Part shown: positions 7,873-16,502 of the stretch, piece by piece | Layout: each line of letters begins with the position of its first letter | How positions within the stretch are numbered: position 1 is the first letter of the stretch | Source: Foetidibacter luteolus | GTDB taxonomy: Bacteria; Bacteroidota; Bacteroidia; Chitinophagales; Chitinophagaceae | NCBI RefSeq assembly: GCF_009650435.1 | Contig: NZ_VVIP01000013.1 | Span: 12,520-72,720, forward strand | Reading direction: 5' to 3' | Length of the DNA: 60,201 nucleotides | Notes under the pieces: model-generated | What the model was told of the DNA's origin: nothing | The model's input: only the letters and a program-made list of their open reading frames with translations | Databases searched by the model: none | Position numbers and translations under genes: made by a program

Positions 7873-9661
7873 CTGCTTCAGATTTAAAGGATGCTTTTTT
7901 TGATTCTGACAAATCTATTTGAAGAAGCCTTTCCACCTCTGTACAAAACCACCTATAACGATGTTCCAGTGCATCAGTATTCCATTCACCGTTAAATTTA
8001 CCACCATTATAGTCATTTACTATTTTCTGTGTAATTATGAACGATGAGATTTTAGTATCGCTGGCAATATGATTGCCCGTGCCATCGTATGCCTTTATTT
8101 TTAACGCCAGACCTGCATTGGTTGCTGCTATATTTTTAGAACCACTTAACAACGTAAGATTTGCGGCGCTATTTATCCAGTCTTCGATCCCCTCTACATT
8201 ATTAAAATGAACCCACTCAGGATTTTTCATAAACCCTCTTGGCAAAACATGTTCGATATGTATATTTTTATCGGACATCAGATAAAACGGAGGATTGTCT
8301 TGCTGATTATACTCAATCATAAGAAGTAAGGGCTTACACCAGGCTTCAAAGTAAACATCATTGTCCAGGTTAACAATAGCGCGGTTTATGGTATGATTAC
8401 CAGGATCTGTCAATAATGCTTCAAGATCACTTTTAATCTCAAACAAGGGTCTTTTTTCTTTTAGCCATTTAATAATGTTAAATGACGTCTGTTTGATCTT
8501 GGACAAAGTATTGCCTGCAATCCAATTTAAATAGTAATATCTCTTGAGAATTGGCAAAAACTCCTCGTAAGAAGGGTAACCAGAATGCAATGCTGTTAGA
8601 ACAATTGTTTTCCAGTACACTGTCCACCTCAAATACCAAAATCCGTACATGAGAGAATCTTCCCTGTTGTAAACATCCTTTTTATAAAAGCTGACGAATC
8701 TTTTGAAATCAGCTATTACCTGGTTGGGATTTTTTGTTTCGAACTCTCTAACCAATTCATCGTATAAAGATTTTTCCGGGTTATTACCTAAAAGGTAATA
8801 TTCATACATTACGAAAAGGTCATTCATACTTTCTTCTGTGTCAATAGCTATAGTCTCACAAAACTTCCAATCATCCATAAACTGGTTTTCTTTCTGCTTC
8901 CTTTGTTCCGGATCATCAACGTGCTTTTTGTGTATTTGGCCGATTAAGAAGCTTTTGATCAAATCTGAGTTAGATAAATCAAGCCCTCTATCATTCAACA
9001 CCTGAAATAGTTTAATAGCAAAACTTACCGACTGGCAATCAATTCGAATAATTTTTACTTTATTGAATAAGTAGTTTATGAATGTACCAGCTTCTTCCTC
9101 TCCCAAATCCTCCAATTTTTCAGTGAAAAAAGCTGATGTATTTAGAAACTTATATTTCGGCTCCTCCTGCCGTCTTAAATCTCTTTTATAGGGATATTCA
9201 TTTCCTATGGCTGCTCCAGGCGATAAAATCAATTCCTGAAAGTCGCTTTCGTGGTTGGAGTGTGTTTTAAGGCGTAATCTTTCAAAGCGGTCATTAAATT
9301 TGATGGAAGTTTTAATAATATTCGCATCAATAGCGAAAGGGTCTTTATCTAAGATATCGCTGTTTATTTCAGGATACATATCCCTGTACACACACAACAA
9401 AACAAGAAGGGTTGTAAGTCTTTGCTGACCATCAACAATGTCAATGTAATTAGAAGCATCTTCCGGTTTAGCTGTGATAACTGAGCCCAGGAAATAATTT
9501 GGTTCGTTTTCCTGTGCTTCCCTCAAATCGGTCCAAAGTTTATCTAATTGCTCATCTCCCCAGGAATACGGCCTTTGATAGCGTGGTATTTGATACAGAG
9601 CATCAGCATTCCCAAAAAGTTGTTTAATAGTAAGGCTTTGAGGTTTAAAGATATCTTCCAT
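7853..9661 (-). CDS. DUF262/DUF1524 protein (GmrSD-like)
   Basis: A 602-residue protein. The N-terminal DUF262 domain has YQIPRYQRPYSW (23-34) and the ParB/sulfiredoxin-like VDGQQRLTTLL (76-86). The C-terminal DUF1524 domain has the His-Me (HNH-type) motif IEHVLP (H471) and an N-L-T-L-L segment (about 500-507). This is the GmrS-GmrD arrangement in one chain; characterised GmrSD cleaves DNA with glucosylated hydroxymethylcytosine. The gene sits between hsdS and hsdR and overlaps hsdR by 20 bp, so it is an integral operon member. It may add modification-dependent restriction to the type I system, which would protect against phages that escape HsdR by modifying their DNA; that is inference. Confidence 0.85.
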   Translation of the reverse strand: MEDIFKPQSLTIKQLFGNADALYQIPRYQRPYSWGDEQLDKLWTDLREAQENEPNYFLGSVITAKPEDASNYIDIVDGQQRLTTLLVLLCVYRDMYPEINSDILDKDPFAIDANIIKTSIKFNDRFERLRLKTHSNHESDFQELILSPGAAIGNEYPYKRDLRRQEEPKYKFLNTSAFFTEKLEDLGEEEAGTFINYLFNKVKIIRIDCQSVSFAIKLFQVLNDRGLDLSNSDLIKSFLIGQIHKKHVDDPEQRKQKENQFMDDWKFCETIAIDTEESMNDLFVMYEYYLLGNNPEKSLYDELVREFETKNPNQVIADFKRFVSFYKKDVYNREDSLMYGFWYLRWTVYWKTIVLTALHSGYPSYEEFLPILKRYYYLNWIAGNTLSKIKQTSFNIIKWLKEKRPLFEIKSDLEALLTDPGNHTINRAIVNLDNDVYFEAWCKPLLLMIEYNQQDNPPFYLMSDKNIHIEHVLPRGFMKNPEWVHFNNVEGIEDWINSAANLTLLSGSKNIAATNAGLALKIKAYDGTGNHIASDTKISSFIITQKIVNDYNGGKFNGEWNTDALEHRYRWFCTEVERLLQIDLSESKKASFKSEAVEESNN

Positions 9662-9716
9662 GTTATTGTTATTTTAGCTATGAAACTTTCTATAGTTCAG
9701 TCCATGAATATTACAA

Positions 9717-10043
9717 TCAGAAAACCTTTTTATCTTCCTGAATCATCCTGTGCATAATATTTTCGTCATATTCCAAAGTATAATAATCTACATACCATTT
9801 CTCTTCTTTGTTTATTACATGAGAAATAAAAAAATGCAGTTGCGGTACTTTGTAACCTAAACAGTAAAGTCTTTCACCATTACTCCCCTCGACAACCATC
9901 ATTGGGTTTTGTATTGATTTCTTCATCTGCTCCGCCACATGGGATCGCATCTCACCCAAAGCAATTGCTAAACCAAAAGATTGTGCATCGATGGTTACCT
10001 CATTACCGGATGGGTCTTTTAAAACCAATTTGTCAAAATTCAT
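9717..10043 (-). CDS. Small hypothetical protein in the restriction operon
   Basis: A 108-residue soluble protein starting at an ATG at 10043 (MNFDKLVLKD); a TTG nine codons upstream is less likely. No family is recognised. It has an ordered beta-rich look (GNEVTIDAQSFGLAIALGEM, LYCLGYKVPQLHFFISHV, WYVDYYTLEYD), without cysteine clusters, HTH or membrane segments. It lies between hsdS (38 bp away) and the DUF262 gene (55 bp away), all on one strand, so it is probably translated with them. Position suggests an accessory or regulatory role in the composite restriction system. Confidence 0.65.
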   Translation of the reverse strand: MNFDKLVLKDPSGNEVTIDAQSFGLAIALGEMRSHVAEQMKKSIQNPMMVVEGSNGERLYCLGYKVPQLHFFISHVINKEEKWYVDYYTLEYDENIMHRMIQEDKKVF

Positions 10044-10081
10044 GGCAGTTGTTTTTCTTTGAACAAACAATAAAATACGTG

Positions 10082-11311
10082 CTAAGTCACGGCTATTTCT
10101 CCCTTCATCAATTTTGGCAATAAACTGTCGCGTAGTTGAATAATAGTTTGATTTTGTTTTTCATTATTTTTTATTAACTCAAATAATGGTAACACATTCT
10201 TATCAAAAGTTGCTACTAGCTCTTTATTGGGAAACATTATCTCGATTTCCTTAAACACTGTTTTACTAATTTCCAAAAATGTTGAACCATTAGCTCTGCC
10301 TACTACTTTATCCATGTTTTGTCTTAGCCAATAAAGAAGAAAAATATTCGACAACTTCCCACCATTAATTGCAATAAACCCTTGATTGATTGAAACTGGA
10401 ATATCAGTAATTGCAAGATAACCGATAGGCGCTCTGGATGACAGCAATAAAGTACCCTCGGGTAATACACCAGAACTAATTTGATTAATACCTTTCTCTG
10501 TTAATTTTCTTTCTGTATTTAATAAAACAGGGAATTGAAGTGTAGATAAATCTTTTGGTGTCGCCCAGTAATATTCGCCATCCCAATAATCAGCAACTTT
10601 AGTACTGGGAGTAGTTCCACCTTTTACTGTTAAGACATCCCCCAACTTCCCAACCCTCCATCCCTTAGGTATTTCGCCCAATTCACTCTCTTCCATTTCA
10701 CCGGTGGCGCCGGGAAAATTAAAATCTACAAACCATTCTTTAAACAAGGCTTGTGCAATGGCTTCCAGGGTTTGGTTGGTTTGGCGGTTGAGTTCTATTT
10801 TGTCATCTAAGGAAGAAAGAATAGATACTAATTTTTTTTGATAATCAAGAGTCGGAAGTTGAACTGAAACATTTTTAATGATTGTAGCGCTAAGATTCTG
10901 CTGTCCACTGCCTAATTTCAAATTAACCAAGTAGTCATAGGAGTTTAACAGATAATAGTATATATACTCATAGTCCGCAATCCCTTCGTTAATAATTAAG
11001 TTACAACAAGCCTGATTTGTTGACAATGGAATTTTATTGATTGCTACCCTCCCCGCAGTTTCTCCATCTCCATACATGGCAATTATTATAGAATTTTGAG
11101 GGATTAATTTCGCCGAAGAATTTGCTAATCCTATTTCCGAAATATAATTTTCAGTGGTGTAGATTCTACCGTTAGCAACTTCCTTTGTTTTTAACCAAGG
11201 TATTTTACCGTTTTCATAATATTCTTTTCGAGAACGCAAAGGTGTACCTCCTGATGTCACTTTTTTACATAATTCACCAAGTTTATATTCTTTCCAACTG
11301 TTAAGACTCAT
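10082..11311 (-). CDS. hsdS: Type I restriction enzyme, S subunit (specificity)
   Basis: About 409 residues from the ATG at 11311 (MSLNSWKEYKLGELC); an upstream in-frame ATG at 11353 would add 14 residues with no family character. Two target-recognition domains are visible. Each opens with a W(K/R)xxKLG motif (WKEYKLGELC and WRVGKLGDVL) and ends in a conserved helix (LDDKIELNRQTNQTLEAIAQALFKEWF in the middle, and IIQLRDSLLPKLMKGEI at the C-terminus, each shown here only as landmarks). HsdS sets the methylation and cleavage sequence. Roughly 120 bp separate it from hsdM, and a dispersed repeat copy occupies that gap. Confidence 0.93.
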   Translation of the reverse strand: MSLNSWKEYKLGELCKKVTSGGTPLRSRKEYYENGKIPWLKTKEVANGRIYTTENYISEIGLANSSAKLIPQNSIIIAMYGDGETAGRVAINKIPLSTNQACCNLIINEGIADYEYIYYYLLNSYDYLVNLKLGSGQQNLSATIIKNVSVQLPTLDYQKKLVSILSSLDDKIELNRQTNQTLEAIAQALFKEWFVDFNFPGATGEMEESELGEIPKGWRVGKLGDVLTVKGGTTPSTKVADYWDGEYYWATPKDLSTLQFPVLLNTERKLTEKGINQISSGVLPEGTLLLSSRAPIGYLAITDIPVSINQGFIAINGGKLSNIFLLYWLRQNMDKVVGRANGSTFLEISKTVFKEIEIMFPNKELVATFDKNVLPLFELIKNNEKQNQTIIQLRDSLLPKLMKGEIAVT

Positions 11312-11379
11312 ATTCTGTATACTTTGCTTGAAATTATTAGCATTATATAACATTTACGTCAGCACAATGATATAAAAAA

Positions 11380-11431
11380 GAGTACAAGAGTGCGACGCAA
11401 CGGAAGCCTCATAGCAGCACTGTCGCCGGGC
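11380..11431 (+). repeat. Dispersed repeat family A, copy 1
   Basis: Carries the core GTACAAGAGTGCGACGCAAC followed by GAAGCCTCAT, shared with eight other places in this window (15.9, 21.8, 29.0, 36.8, 45.6, 48.0, 49.7 and 51.1 kb). It fills the gap between hsdM and hsdS. Confidence 0.7.
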
Positions 11432-13057
11432 TCATAAATCAAACCCAATACTTTTTAAATTGGCTTTTATCTGTTCTTCCAACGCATGCCCCTGTTTTAA
11501 TTGTTCCGCAAGCGTTGCTGTTAACGCCGCCATTTTATCTGCAAACAATACCCCATCGTCTTCGGCTTCTTCAGTGCCTACATAGCGCCCCGGCATGAGT
11601 ACGTAATTGTTGTTGCGTACTTCATCCATAGTGGCTGCTTTGCAGAAACCGGGTATGTCCAGGTATATACCCTTCGACAAGCTCAGGGTGACATCGGATA
11701 AATTCAAGTTGTCATCAGCCTTATTACGCCACTTATGATACGTGTCTGCAATCTTTGCTATATCAGCATCCGTTAGTTCTTTGTTGCGGCGGTTAACCAT
11801 TACACCCAGCTTGCGGGCATCAATAAACAATATTTCATTGCTCCTATCCCTAAAGCCCCCTCTGGCTCCGCCTGAAGGGGGAGTACCACTGCGATTCCTG
11901 GCTAAAAACCATAGACAGGCAGGTATCATGGTATTATAAAAAAGCTGAGCGGGCAGCGCCACCATACAATCTATTAATCCGGCTTCTATCATGGCTTTGC
12001 GTATTTCGCCTTCGCTGCCGGTATTGCTGTTCATGCTGCCATTGGCCAGCACAATACCGGCCGTGCCATTGGGGCTTAACTTGTGCGCAAAATGCTGCAG
12101 CCAGGCATAGTTGGCATTGCCCACCGGGGGTACGCCGTATTTCCAGCGGATATCTTCCCGCAGTTGCTCACCACTCCAGTCGCTGATATTAAAAGGCGGG
12201 TTGGCCATAATAAAATCAGCTTTCAGGTCTTTGTGGCGGTCGTTTAAAAAAGTATCGCCCAATTCTATTTTCGCATCTATGCCACGTATGGCCAGGTTCA
12301 TTTTGGCAAGACGCAGCGTGGTGGGGTTACTTTCCTGCCCGTAAATGGAAATATCGCCCAGCCTGCCGCCATGTTCTTCAATAAAATGTTCGCTCTGTAC
12401 AAACATGCCGCCGCTGCCGCAGGCGCCATCGTACACACGGCCTTTATAAGGTTCCAGCATGGCCACCAGCAATTTTACTATGGAAGCGGGTGTGTAGAAC
12501 TGTCCGCCGCTCTTGCCTTCTGCATCGGCAAACTGCCCGAGGAAATATTCGTACACCCGCCCCAGCAAATCTTTAGCCTTATGCCCCGGCTGGTTAAAGC
12601 CAATGCTGCCGATAAGATCAATCAGTTCGCCCAGCCGTTGTTTGTTCAGGTCCGGGTCTGCATATATTTTGGGCAGTACACCTTTTAGGGGCGGGTTTAA
12701 CTTTTCAATTTCATCCATCGCATCATCTACCAGCTTGCCAATCTCCGGTAATTTGGCTTTGGACTGCAGGTAACCCCAACGGGCTTTTTCCGGCACGTAG
12801 AATATGTTGTGGCTGCTGTATTCGTCTTTATCGTTGAGGGTATGATACACCGCCTGTTCTTCGGCAACATACCATTCGCTGCCGGGGTCTTGCAGTTCCA
12901 GTTTTAGCTGGTCGTACCGGCCATTGAAAGCGTCGGAGATATATTTGAGGAATATCAGCCCGAGCACTACATGTTTATATTCAGCCGCATCCATATTGCT
13001 GCGCAGTTTATCGGCGGCAGCCCACAATGTTTTTTCTAAATCTTTAATGTCAGTCAT
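11432..13057 (-). CDS. hsdM: Type I restriction enzyme, M subunit (adenine methylase)
   Basis: A 541-residue N6-adenine methyltransferase. An N-terminal helical domain (HsdM_N, residues about 5-150) precedes the SAM-binding motif DGACGSGGM (210-218) and the catalytic NPPF (286-289). The C-terminal part ends in FCKAAT...VLMPGRYVG, typical of HsdM. It methylates host DNA and is required for the restriction complex. It is first in the minus-strand operon. Two segments look inserted relative to the family, 391-401 ([10 protein letters not shown]) and 454-464 ([10 protein letters not shown]); each coincides with a repeat-like DNA element that keeps the frame. Confidence 0.95.
   Translation of the reverse strand: MTDIKDLEKTLWAAADKLRSNMDAAEYKHVVLGLIFLKYISDAFNGRYDQLKLELQDPGSEWYVAEEQAVYHTLNDKDEYSSHNIFYVPEKARWGYLQSKAKLPEIGKLVDDAMDEIEKLNPPLKGVLPKIYADPDLNKQRLGELIDLIGSIGFNQPGHKAKDLLGRVYEYFLGQFADAEGKSGGQFYTPASIVKLLVAMLEPYKGRVYDGACGSGGMFVQSEHFIEEHGGRLGDISIYGQESNPTTLRLAKMNLAIRGIDAKIELGDTFLNDRHKDLKADFIMANPPFNISDWSGEQLREDIRWKYGVPPVGNANYAWLQHFAHKLSPNGTAGIVLANGSMNSNTGSEGEIRKAMIEAGLIDCMVALPAQLFYNTMIPACLWFLARNRSGTPPSGGARGGFRDRSNEILFIDARKLGVMVNRRNKELTDADIAKIADTYHKWRNKADDNLNLSDVTLSLSKGIYLDIPGFCKAATMDEVRNNNYVLMPGRYVGTEEAEDDGVLFADKMAALTATLAEQLKQGHALEEQIKANLKSIGFDL
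11669..11694. repeat. In-frame repeat family C inside hsdM
   Basis: The core CTTCGACAAGCTCAGGGTGA, with flanking ACCCT/AGGGT arms, matches elements at 17551-17577 and 59832-59854 (opposite orientation). Here it lies inside hsdM and encodes residues about 454-464 without breaking the frame. Confidence 0.7.
11856..11881. repeat. In-frame palindromic repeat inside hsdM
   Basis: CCCCCT (11856-11861) pairs with AGGGGG (11876-11881) around a GC-rich loop. The element encodes HsdM residues about 391-401 (Pro/Gly-rich), absent from the usual family pattern ARN...FRDR. A related CCCCTGAAGGGGG stretch occurs near 54794-54806 in a non-coding region. Confidence 0.6.
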
Positions 13058-13540
13058 TCAACAAACAATTTTAGCCGGCTGCAACTCGTCCTGGCCAGCT
13101 TGTTTAAAATCAAAACTATGCAGGGCAAAATAAGTAATTCGTGGCAGCAATACAGGTTTAAAGTGGCAGCAAGCCGGTAAGGGTGTTGATTCATTGGCAG
13201 TAGATGGTTTATCGGGTGTATGGGGACTAAAGTAGTAATTATTTTTTATTTTACAATAGTGTGATTTACTGCATTTGTAGGGAAGTCACTAAGGCGCAAA
13301 GACACGGAGAGGGCGGCTGAAGTCATAAGGCCGCAAGCTAAAGGCTAAAAAAGAGGACTATGTTTAAAGAGGAAACTAACAACTCAGAGTGCTGATTATA
13401 TAACTCTTTGGCTTTTTAGTCCCGATTTTATTTTTTCCGATTCTGCTTTTAATTGGATAATTAAAAAGCTTAATTAAAAACCGTTTTTTAACGGTTGCAG
13501 GATAATATTTTCTACAGCATATTGCTTCAAAATCTTTAAA
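13058..13540. other. Divergent intergenic region with hairpin
   Basis: Separates the minus-strand restriction operon from a plus-strand signalling cluster, so both promoters should lie here. On the minus strand TAGTTTTG (13111-13118) matches the Bacteroidota -7 element TAnnTTTG, but I see no good -33 partner. AACCGTT (13479-13485) pairs with AACGGTT (13490-13496) around TTTT, 45 bp before the plus-strand gene. The stretch near 13285-13310 (AAGGCGCAAAGACACGG) resembles low-value spacer text common in this phylum. No gene is seen. Confidence 0.4.
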
Positions 13541-14419
13541 ATGAAAAATATAATGAAATTAAAATTCATGCTTTTACTCACCGGGTTGATACTAACAATG
13601 TCTACCACAGCTCAAAAAAGACCTTTACCATCAGCCTATGTTGATAGCAAAGATGCGGCAGAGAGGATTGCTAATTTTCGTGAAAAATCAGACAGCATAT
13701 TTTCCAGATTGGGCATAAGAACAAACGATAGCATCTTTTTACCTATTAATAGCTTTAACGAGATGATCAAATATTTTGATAGTGTCCATAAGTTTGAGGG
13801 AATAAGAATTGTATTTGTGCAATTACCTAATACAGTGTCATCCCCGGTGTGGAAAAATCAATTAAGCATCCTGTTTTCCCCGATTGAAACAAAAGCTTCC
13901 CCCGTTTACTACTACATCCCCGATGGAGGAAGATTTAGCGGAAAAGATAATCAGGTTCCTGATAAGGAGGCTGCGACATGGGTTTCAAATTATGCAACCA
14001 ACATGCTACCGGCCCTGGAAAAAACTATTTATCTTGATGATCCCGAAAATCGAATTCCAAACGTTAGCAATGTTCTGCCCTCGGATACAAAATATATGAG
14101 TTATTGCAGAAAAATGATTGAAGAGTTTGCTGATGAAATCAGGTATCAGGATTCATTACATCCTAAGTCTGATCCTATTGATGGTATTAAATTTTATTTC
14201 TCCGCCTATGGAGATACCGGCATTTTGCTAGCTGATGGAAAAAAGAAGTACCGAAAAAGATTAATGATTCAAATGGCATTTACAAAGAAGGGAAGCAATT
14301 TTGAAATTGATACTACGGGAAGAGACCCTAAAACAAATCTTTGTCCGATCGAAAAAATGCATTCTGCTTTTGTGAATAAATATGATAACGGCCAACTTTG
14401 CCCAGCAAACTGCCCATGA
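13541..14419 (+). CDS. Secreted hypothetical protein
   Basis: A 292-residue protein with a signal peptide (MKNIMKLKFMLLLTGLILTMSTTAQ, cut after about residue 25; the predicted mature N-terminus begins QKRPLPSAY). I recognise no domain. The body is mixed alpha/beta, with a late CPIEKMHSAF segment and a C-terminal CPANCP, giving three cysteines near the end. It overlaps the next gene by four bases (ATGA) and leads a three-gene unit with a polytopic membrane protein and a sensor kinase. A plausible role is a periplasmic sensor or input component for that kinase; this is inference from gene order only. Confidence 0.8.
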   Translation: MKNIMKLKFMLLLTGLILTMSTTAQKRPLPSAYVDSKDAAERIANFREKSDSIFSRLGIRTNDSIFLPINSFNEMIKYFDSVHKFEGIRIVFVQLPNTVSSPVWKNQLSILFSPIETKASPVYYYIPDGGRFSGKDNQVPDKEAATWVSNYATNMLPALEKTIYLDDPENRIPNVSNVLPSDTKYMSYCRKMIEEFADEIRYQDSLHPKSDPIDGIKFYFSAYGDTGILLADGKKKYRKRLMIQMAFTKKGSNFEIDTTGRDPKTNLCPIEKMHSAFVNKYDNGQLCPANCP

Positions 14420-15069
14420 TAAAAAATTATTTAAACCCTACGGTTATTGCAGAATGGTGCCTCTTTGTAGCTGGATTACTACTACTTACAAAAGGTACTG
14501 GCCCCTGGCGTTTATTTATTATCTGGTTTTCTTTGATATTATGTACAGAAACTTTCGGCTGGTACCAGTACGACATCCTAAAGGTAAAAACCAATGCCGG
14601 ACCCTTTAATATTTTACTGCTAATACGGCTGTCATTTCTTTTATGGCTGTTTAGGCAGGCCCCTCAAATGCATTCTGCTAAAAATATCCTAGGTATTTTT
14701 ATAGCGGTTTTTCTTTGTTGGGGATTGATTAACTTGTTTTTTTTTCAAAAACTGCATGCCTACAATTACGTAACAGAAATCCTGGGCAATTTGCTGCTTG
14801 CTGCCGCATGCGGATACCTGGTATACCGGATTATTGACGATGATAACGAGCAGCAAAGCCTTTTTACCCAGGAGTATTTCTGGCTGGCTATCGGAGTTTT
14901 ATTTTCCGCCATGGGCAGCACCGTCTTGTATATATTTCTGGAAGAATTGCAGGAATACAAAAATAAGACCGGTATAAAAGTATATGGCTATATCAACTAC
15001 ACGGTAAATATTTTATTATATTCCTGTTTATTGATTGCATTTATATGTCGCAGGAAAGCAAGATCATAA
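14416..15069 (+). CDS. Polytopic membrane protein, probable sensor partner
   Basis: About 217 residues from the ATG at 14416, which overlaps the previous stop as ATGA; an earlier in-frame ATG at 14398 is inside the upstream gene. Six or seven hydrophobic helices can be marked (for example CLFVAGLLLLTKG, LFIIWFSLILCTET, LGIFIAVFLCWGLINLFFF, ILGNLLLAAACGYLVY, YFWLAIGVLFSAMG, ILLYSCLLIAFIC), with a short basic C-terminus. No family is recognised. The kinase gene starts 25 bp before this gene ends, so they are translationally coupled, and this protein is the likely membrane sensor of the unit. Confidence 0.8.
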   Translation: MIKNYLNPTVIAEWCLFVAGLLLLTKGTGPWRLFIIWFSLILCTETFGWYQYDILKVKTNAGPFNILLLIRLSFLLWLFRQAPQMHSAKNILGIFIAVFLCWGLINLFFFQKLHAYNYVTEILGNLLLAAACGYLVYRIIDDDNEQQSLFTQEYFWLAIGVLFSAMGSTVLYIFLEELQEYKNKTGIKVYGYINYTVNILLYSCLLIAFICRRKARS

Positions 15070-15842
15070 TAGCCATTGTAGCAACGACCATCTTCCTGCT
15101 GATGGCGGTCTTTTTCGTCATCGTATTAGCAGCCTACATCAACAAAAGAAAAAAAGGACTGCTGGCAGAGCAAAAAGCCATGCAATCTGCCTACGAAAAC
15201 GAGTTGCTGAAAACCCAACTCGAAGTGCAGGAACAAACCTTTCAACAAATAAGCCAGGAAATTCACGACAATATCGGACAGTCATTAAGCTTTATAAAGC
15301 TTACCATCAATACCATCAACCTCAACAATTATCCGGATGCGGAAACTAAACTAAATGAATCCAAATTTCAGCTTACCCGTACCATACAGGATTTGCGAAA
15401 TTTATCCAAAAGCCTCAACACGGATTTTATTAACCGTAGCGGGCTCGTCAATTCAATTTTGCAGCAAATTGAGTTGCTAAAAAAAACCGGGCTCTACCAG
15501 GCGGAGGTAAACATGCAAGGCGAGGAAAAGAAATACAGCCTGCAGGCAGAATTGATCATTTTCCGGATTGTTCAGGAAACCTTGAATAATTTTGTGAAAC
15601 ACGCCGCAGCCGCCAATTTAAAAATTGACATTTTATATGAAGAAAAAAGACTGCATATCATCATAGAAGACGATGGAGTGGGTTTTGATAGCGATCTGGT
15701 AAATTCATCCCATCTCTCGGGATTGGGATTAAATAACATGGCTAACCGCATGCGGCTGATTAACGGCAGTTATTCCATAAAAAGTGCACCCGGACGGGGA
15801 AGCAAAACAGAAATTATACTTCCGAACCCTCCTGCTGCCTAA
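15045..15842 (+). CDS. Sensor histidine kinase, HisKA_3 (NarL/DesK-type)
   Basis: A 265-residue kinase. One N-terminal membrane helix (about 8-30) is followed by a coiled-coil linker, the H-box QEIHDNIGQ (H74) of the HisKA_3 class, and a HATPase domain with N-box QETLNNFVKHA (about 178-188), G1 EDDGVGFD (about 207-214) and G2 GLGLNNMANR. Such kinases normally phosphorylate a LuxR-type response regulator encoded next door, but none follows here: the next 650 bp are repeats. The regulator must be elsewhere or has been lost. Overlaps the upstream membrane gene. Confidence 0.9.
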   Translation: MSQESKIIIAIVATTIFLLMAVFFVIVLAAYINKRKKGLLAEQKAMQSAYENELLKTQLEVQEQTFQQISQEIHDNIGQSLSFIKLTINTINLNNYPDAETKLNESKFQLTRTIQDLRNLSKSLNTDFINRSGLVNSILQQIELLKKTGLYQAEVNMQGEEKKYSLQAELIIFRIVQETLNNFVKHAAAANLKIDILYEEKRLHIIIEDDGVGFDSDLVNSSHLSGLGLNNMANRMRLINGSYSIKSAPGRGSKTEIILPNPPAA

Positions 15843-15870
15843 CAAGATGGTCAAAAAGGTGCTGACAAAC

Positions 15871-15963
15871 TTCCACCCGGGTCTGAAATGCCGCCCAATG
15901 AACAGAACGATGAACGTAGTGCGACGCAACGAAGTCGCGACAAGGTACTATTGCCCGCCACCA
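15871..15963 (+). repeat. Dispersed repeat family A, copy 2
   Basis: Contains CCCGGGTCTGAAATGCCGCC, then GATGAACGTAGTGCGACGCA. The first 60 bp match copy 3 at 21.83 kb almost base for base. It sits directly after the orphan kinase. Confidence 0.7.
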
Positions 15964-16030
15964 AATGCCTTTGTTATTTAATCTGCAAGTGGTGAATCGG
16001 GAATCGCAAGTGGGTTGTATTTCGCTTGGC

Positions 16031-16386
16031 CATTCAAAATTCCTTGTTCCATGCTCAATATTCTTACCGTGAATGGTAAGTAGCAAATCGTGAATGGGGG
16101 CACCCTTTCTTCATACAAAATTCCTTGTTCCTTGTTCGATATTCTTGTCGTGAATGGTGAGTAGCAAATCGTGAATGGGGGCACCCTTTCTTCATACAAA
16201 ATTCCTTGTTCCTTGTTCGATATTCTTGTCGTGAATGGTGAGTAGTAAATCGTGAGTGGGGCGCCCTTTCTTCATTCAAAATTCCTTGTTCCTTGCTCGA
16301 TATTCTTATCGTGAATGGTGAGTAGTGAATCGTGAGTGGGGCGCCCTTTCTTCATTCAAAATTCCTTGCTCCTTGTTGGATATTCG
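16031..16386 (+). repeat. Tandem repeat, 80-81 bp units, about five copies
   Basis: The landmark TTCCTTGTTC (or close variants) begins at 16040, 16121, 16202, 16282 and 16362, giving periods of 81, 81, 80 and 80 bp. Each unit also carries GTGAATGGTGAGTAG and CACCCTTTCTTCAT-like blocks. Where the period is 81 the minus strand stays open, which makes an artefactual repetitive reading frame. The GTGAATG/GTGAGTG heptamers recur in the minisatellites at 18.7 and 21.6 kb. Confidence 0.85.
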
Positions 16387-16502
16387 CATTTCTGTTTACA
16401 CCCATCTTTCCGTGCCTCCGTGGCATTATCTCCTCCAACAAACAAAACAGGCGCAGCAGTTTACGCTACGCCTGTTAACATAAGTAATAAAGCCCCTGGC
16501 AA

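Noticed and set aside
15978..16279. Repetitive minus-strand reading frames with HSRF/HHSR peptides
   Set aside because: They are by-products of the 81-bp tandem repeat, which is 27 codons long, and carry no other coding signal.
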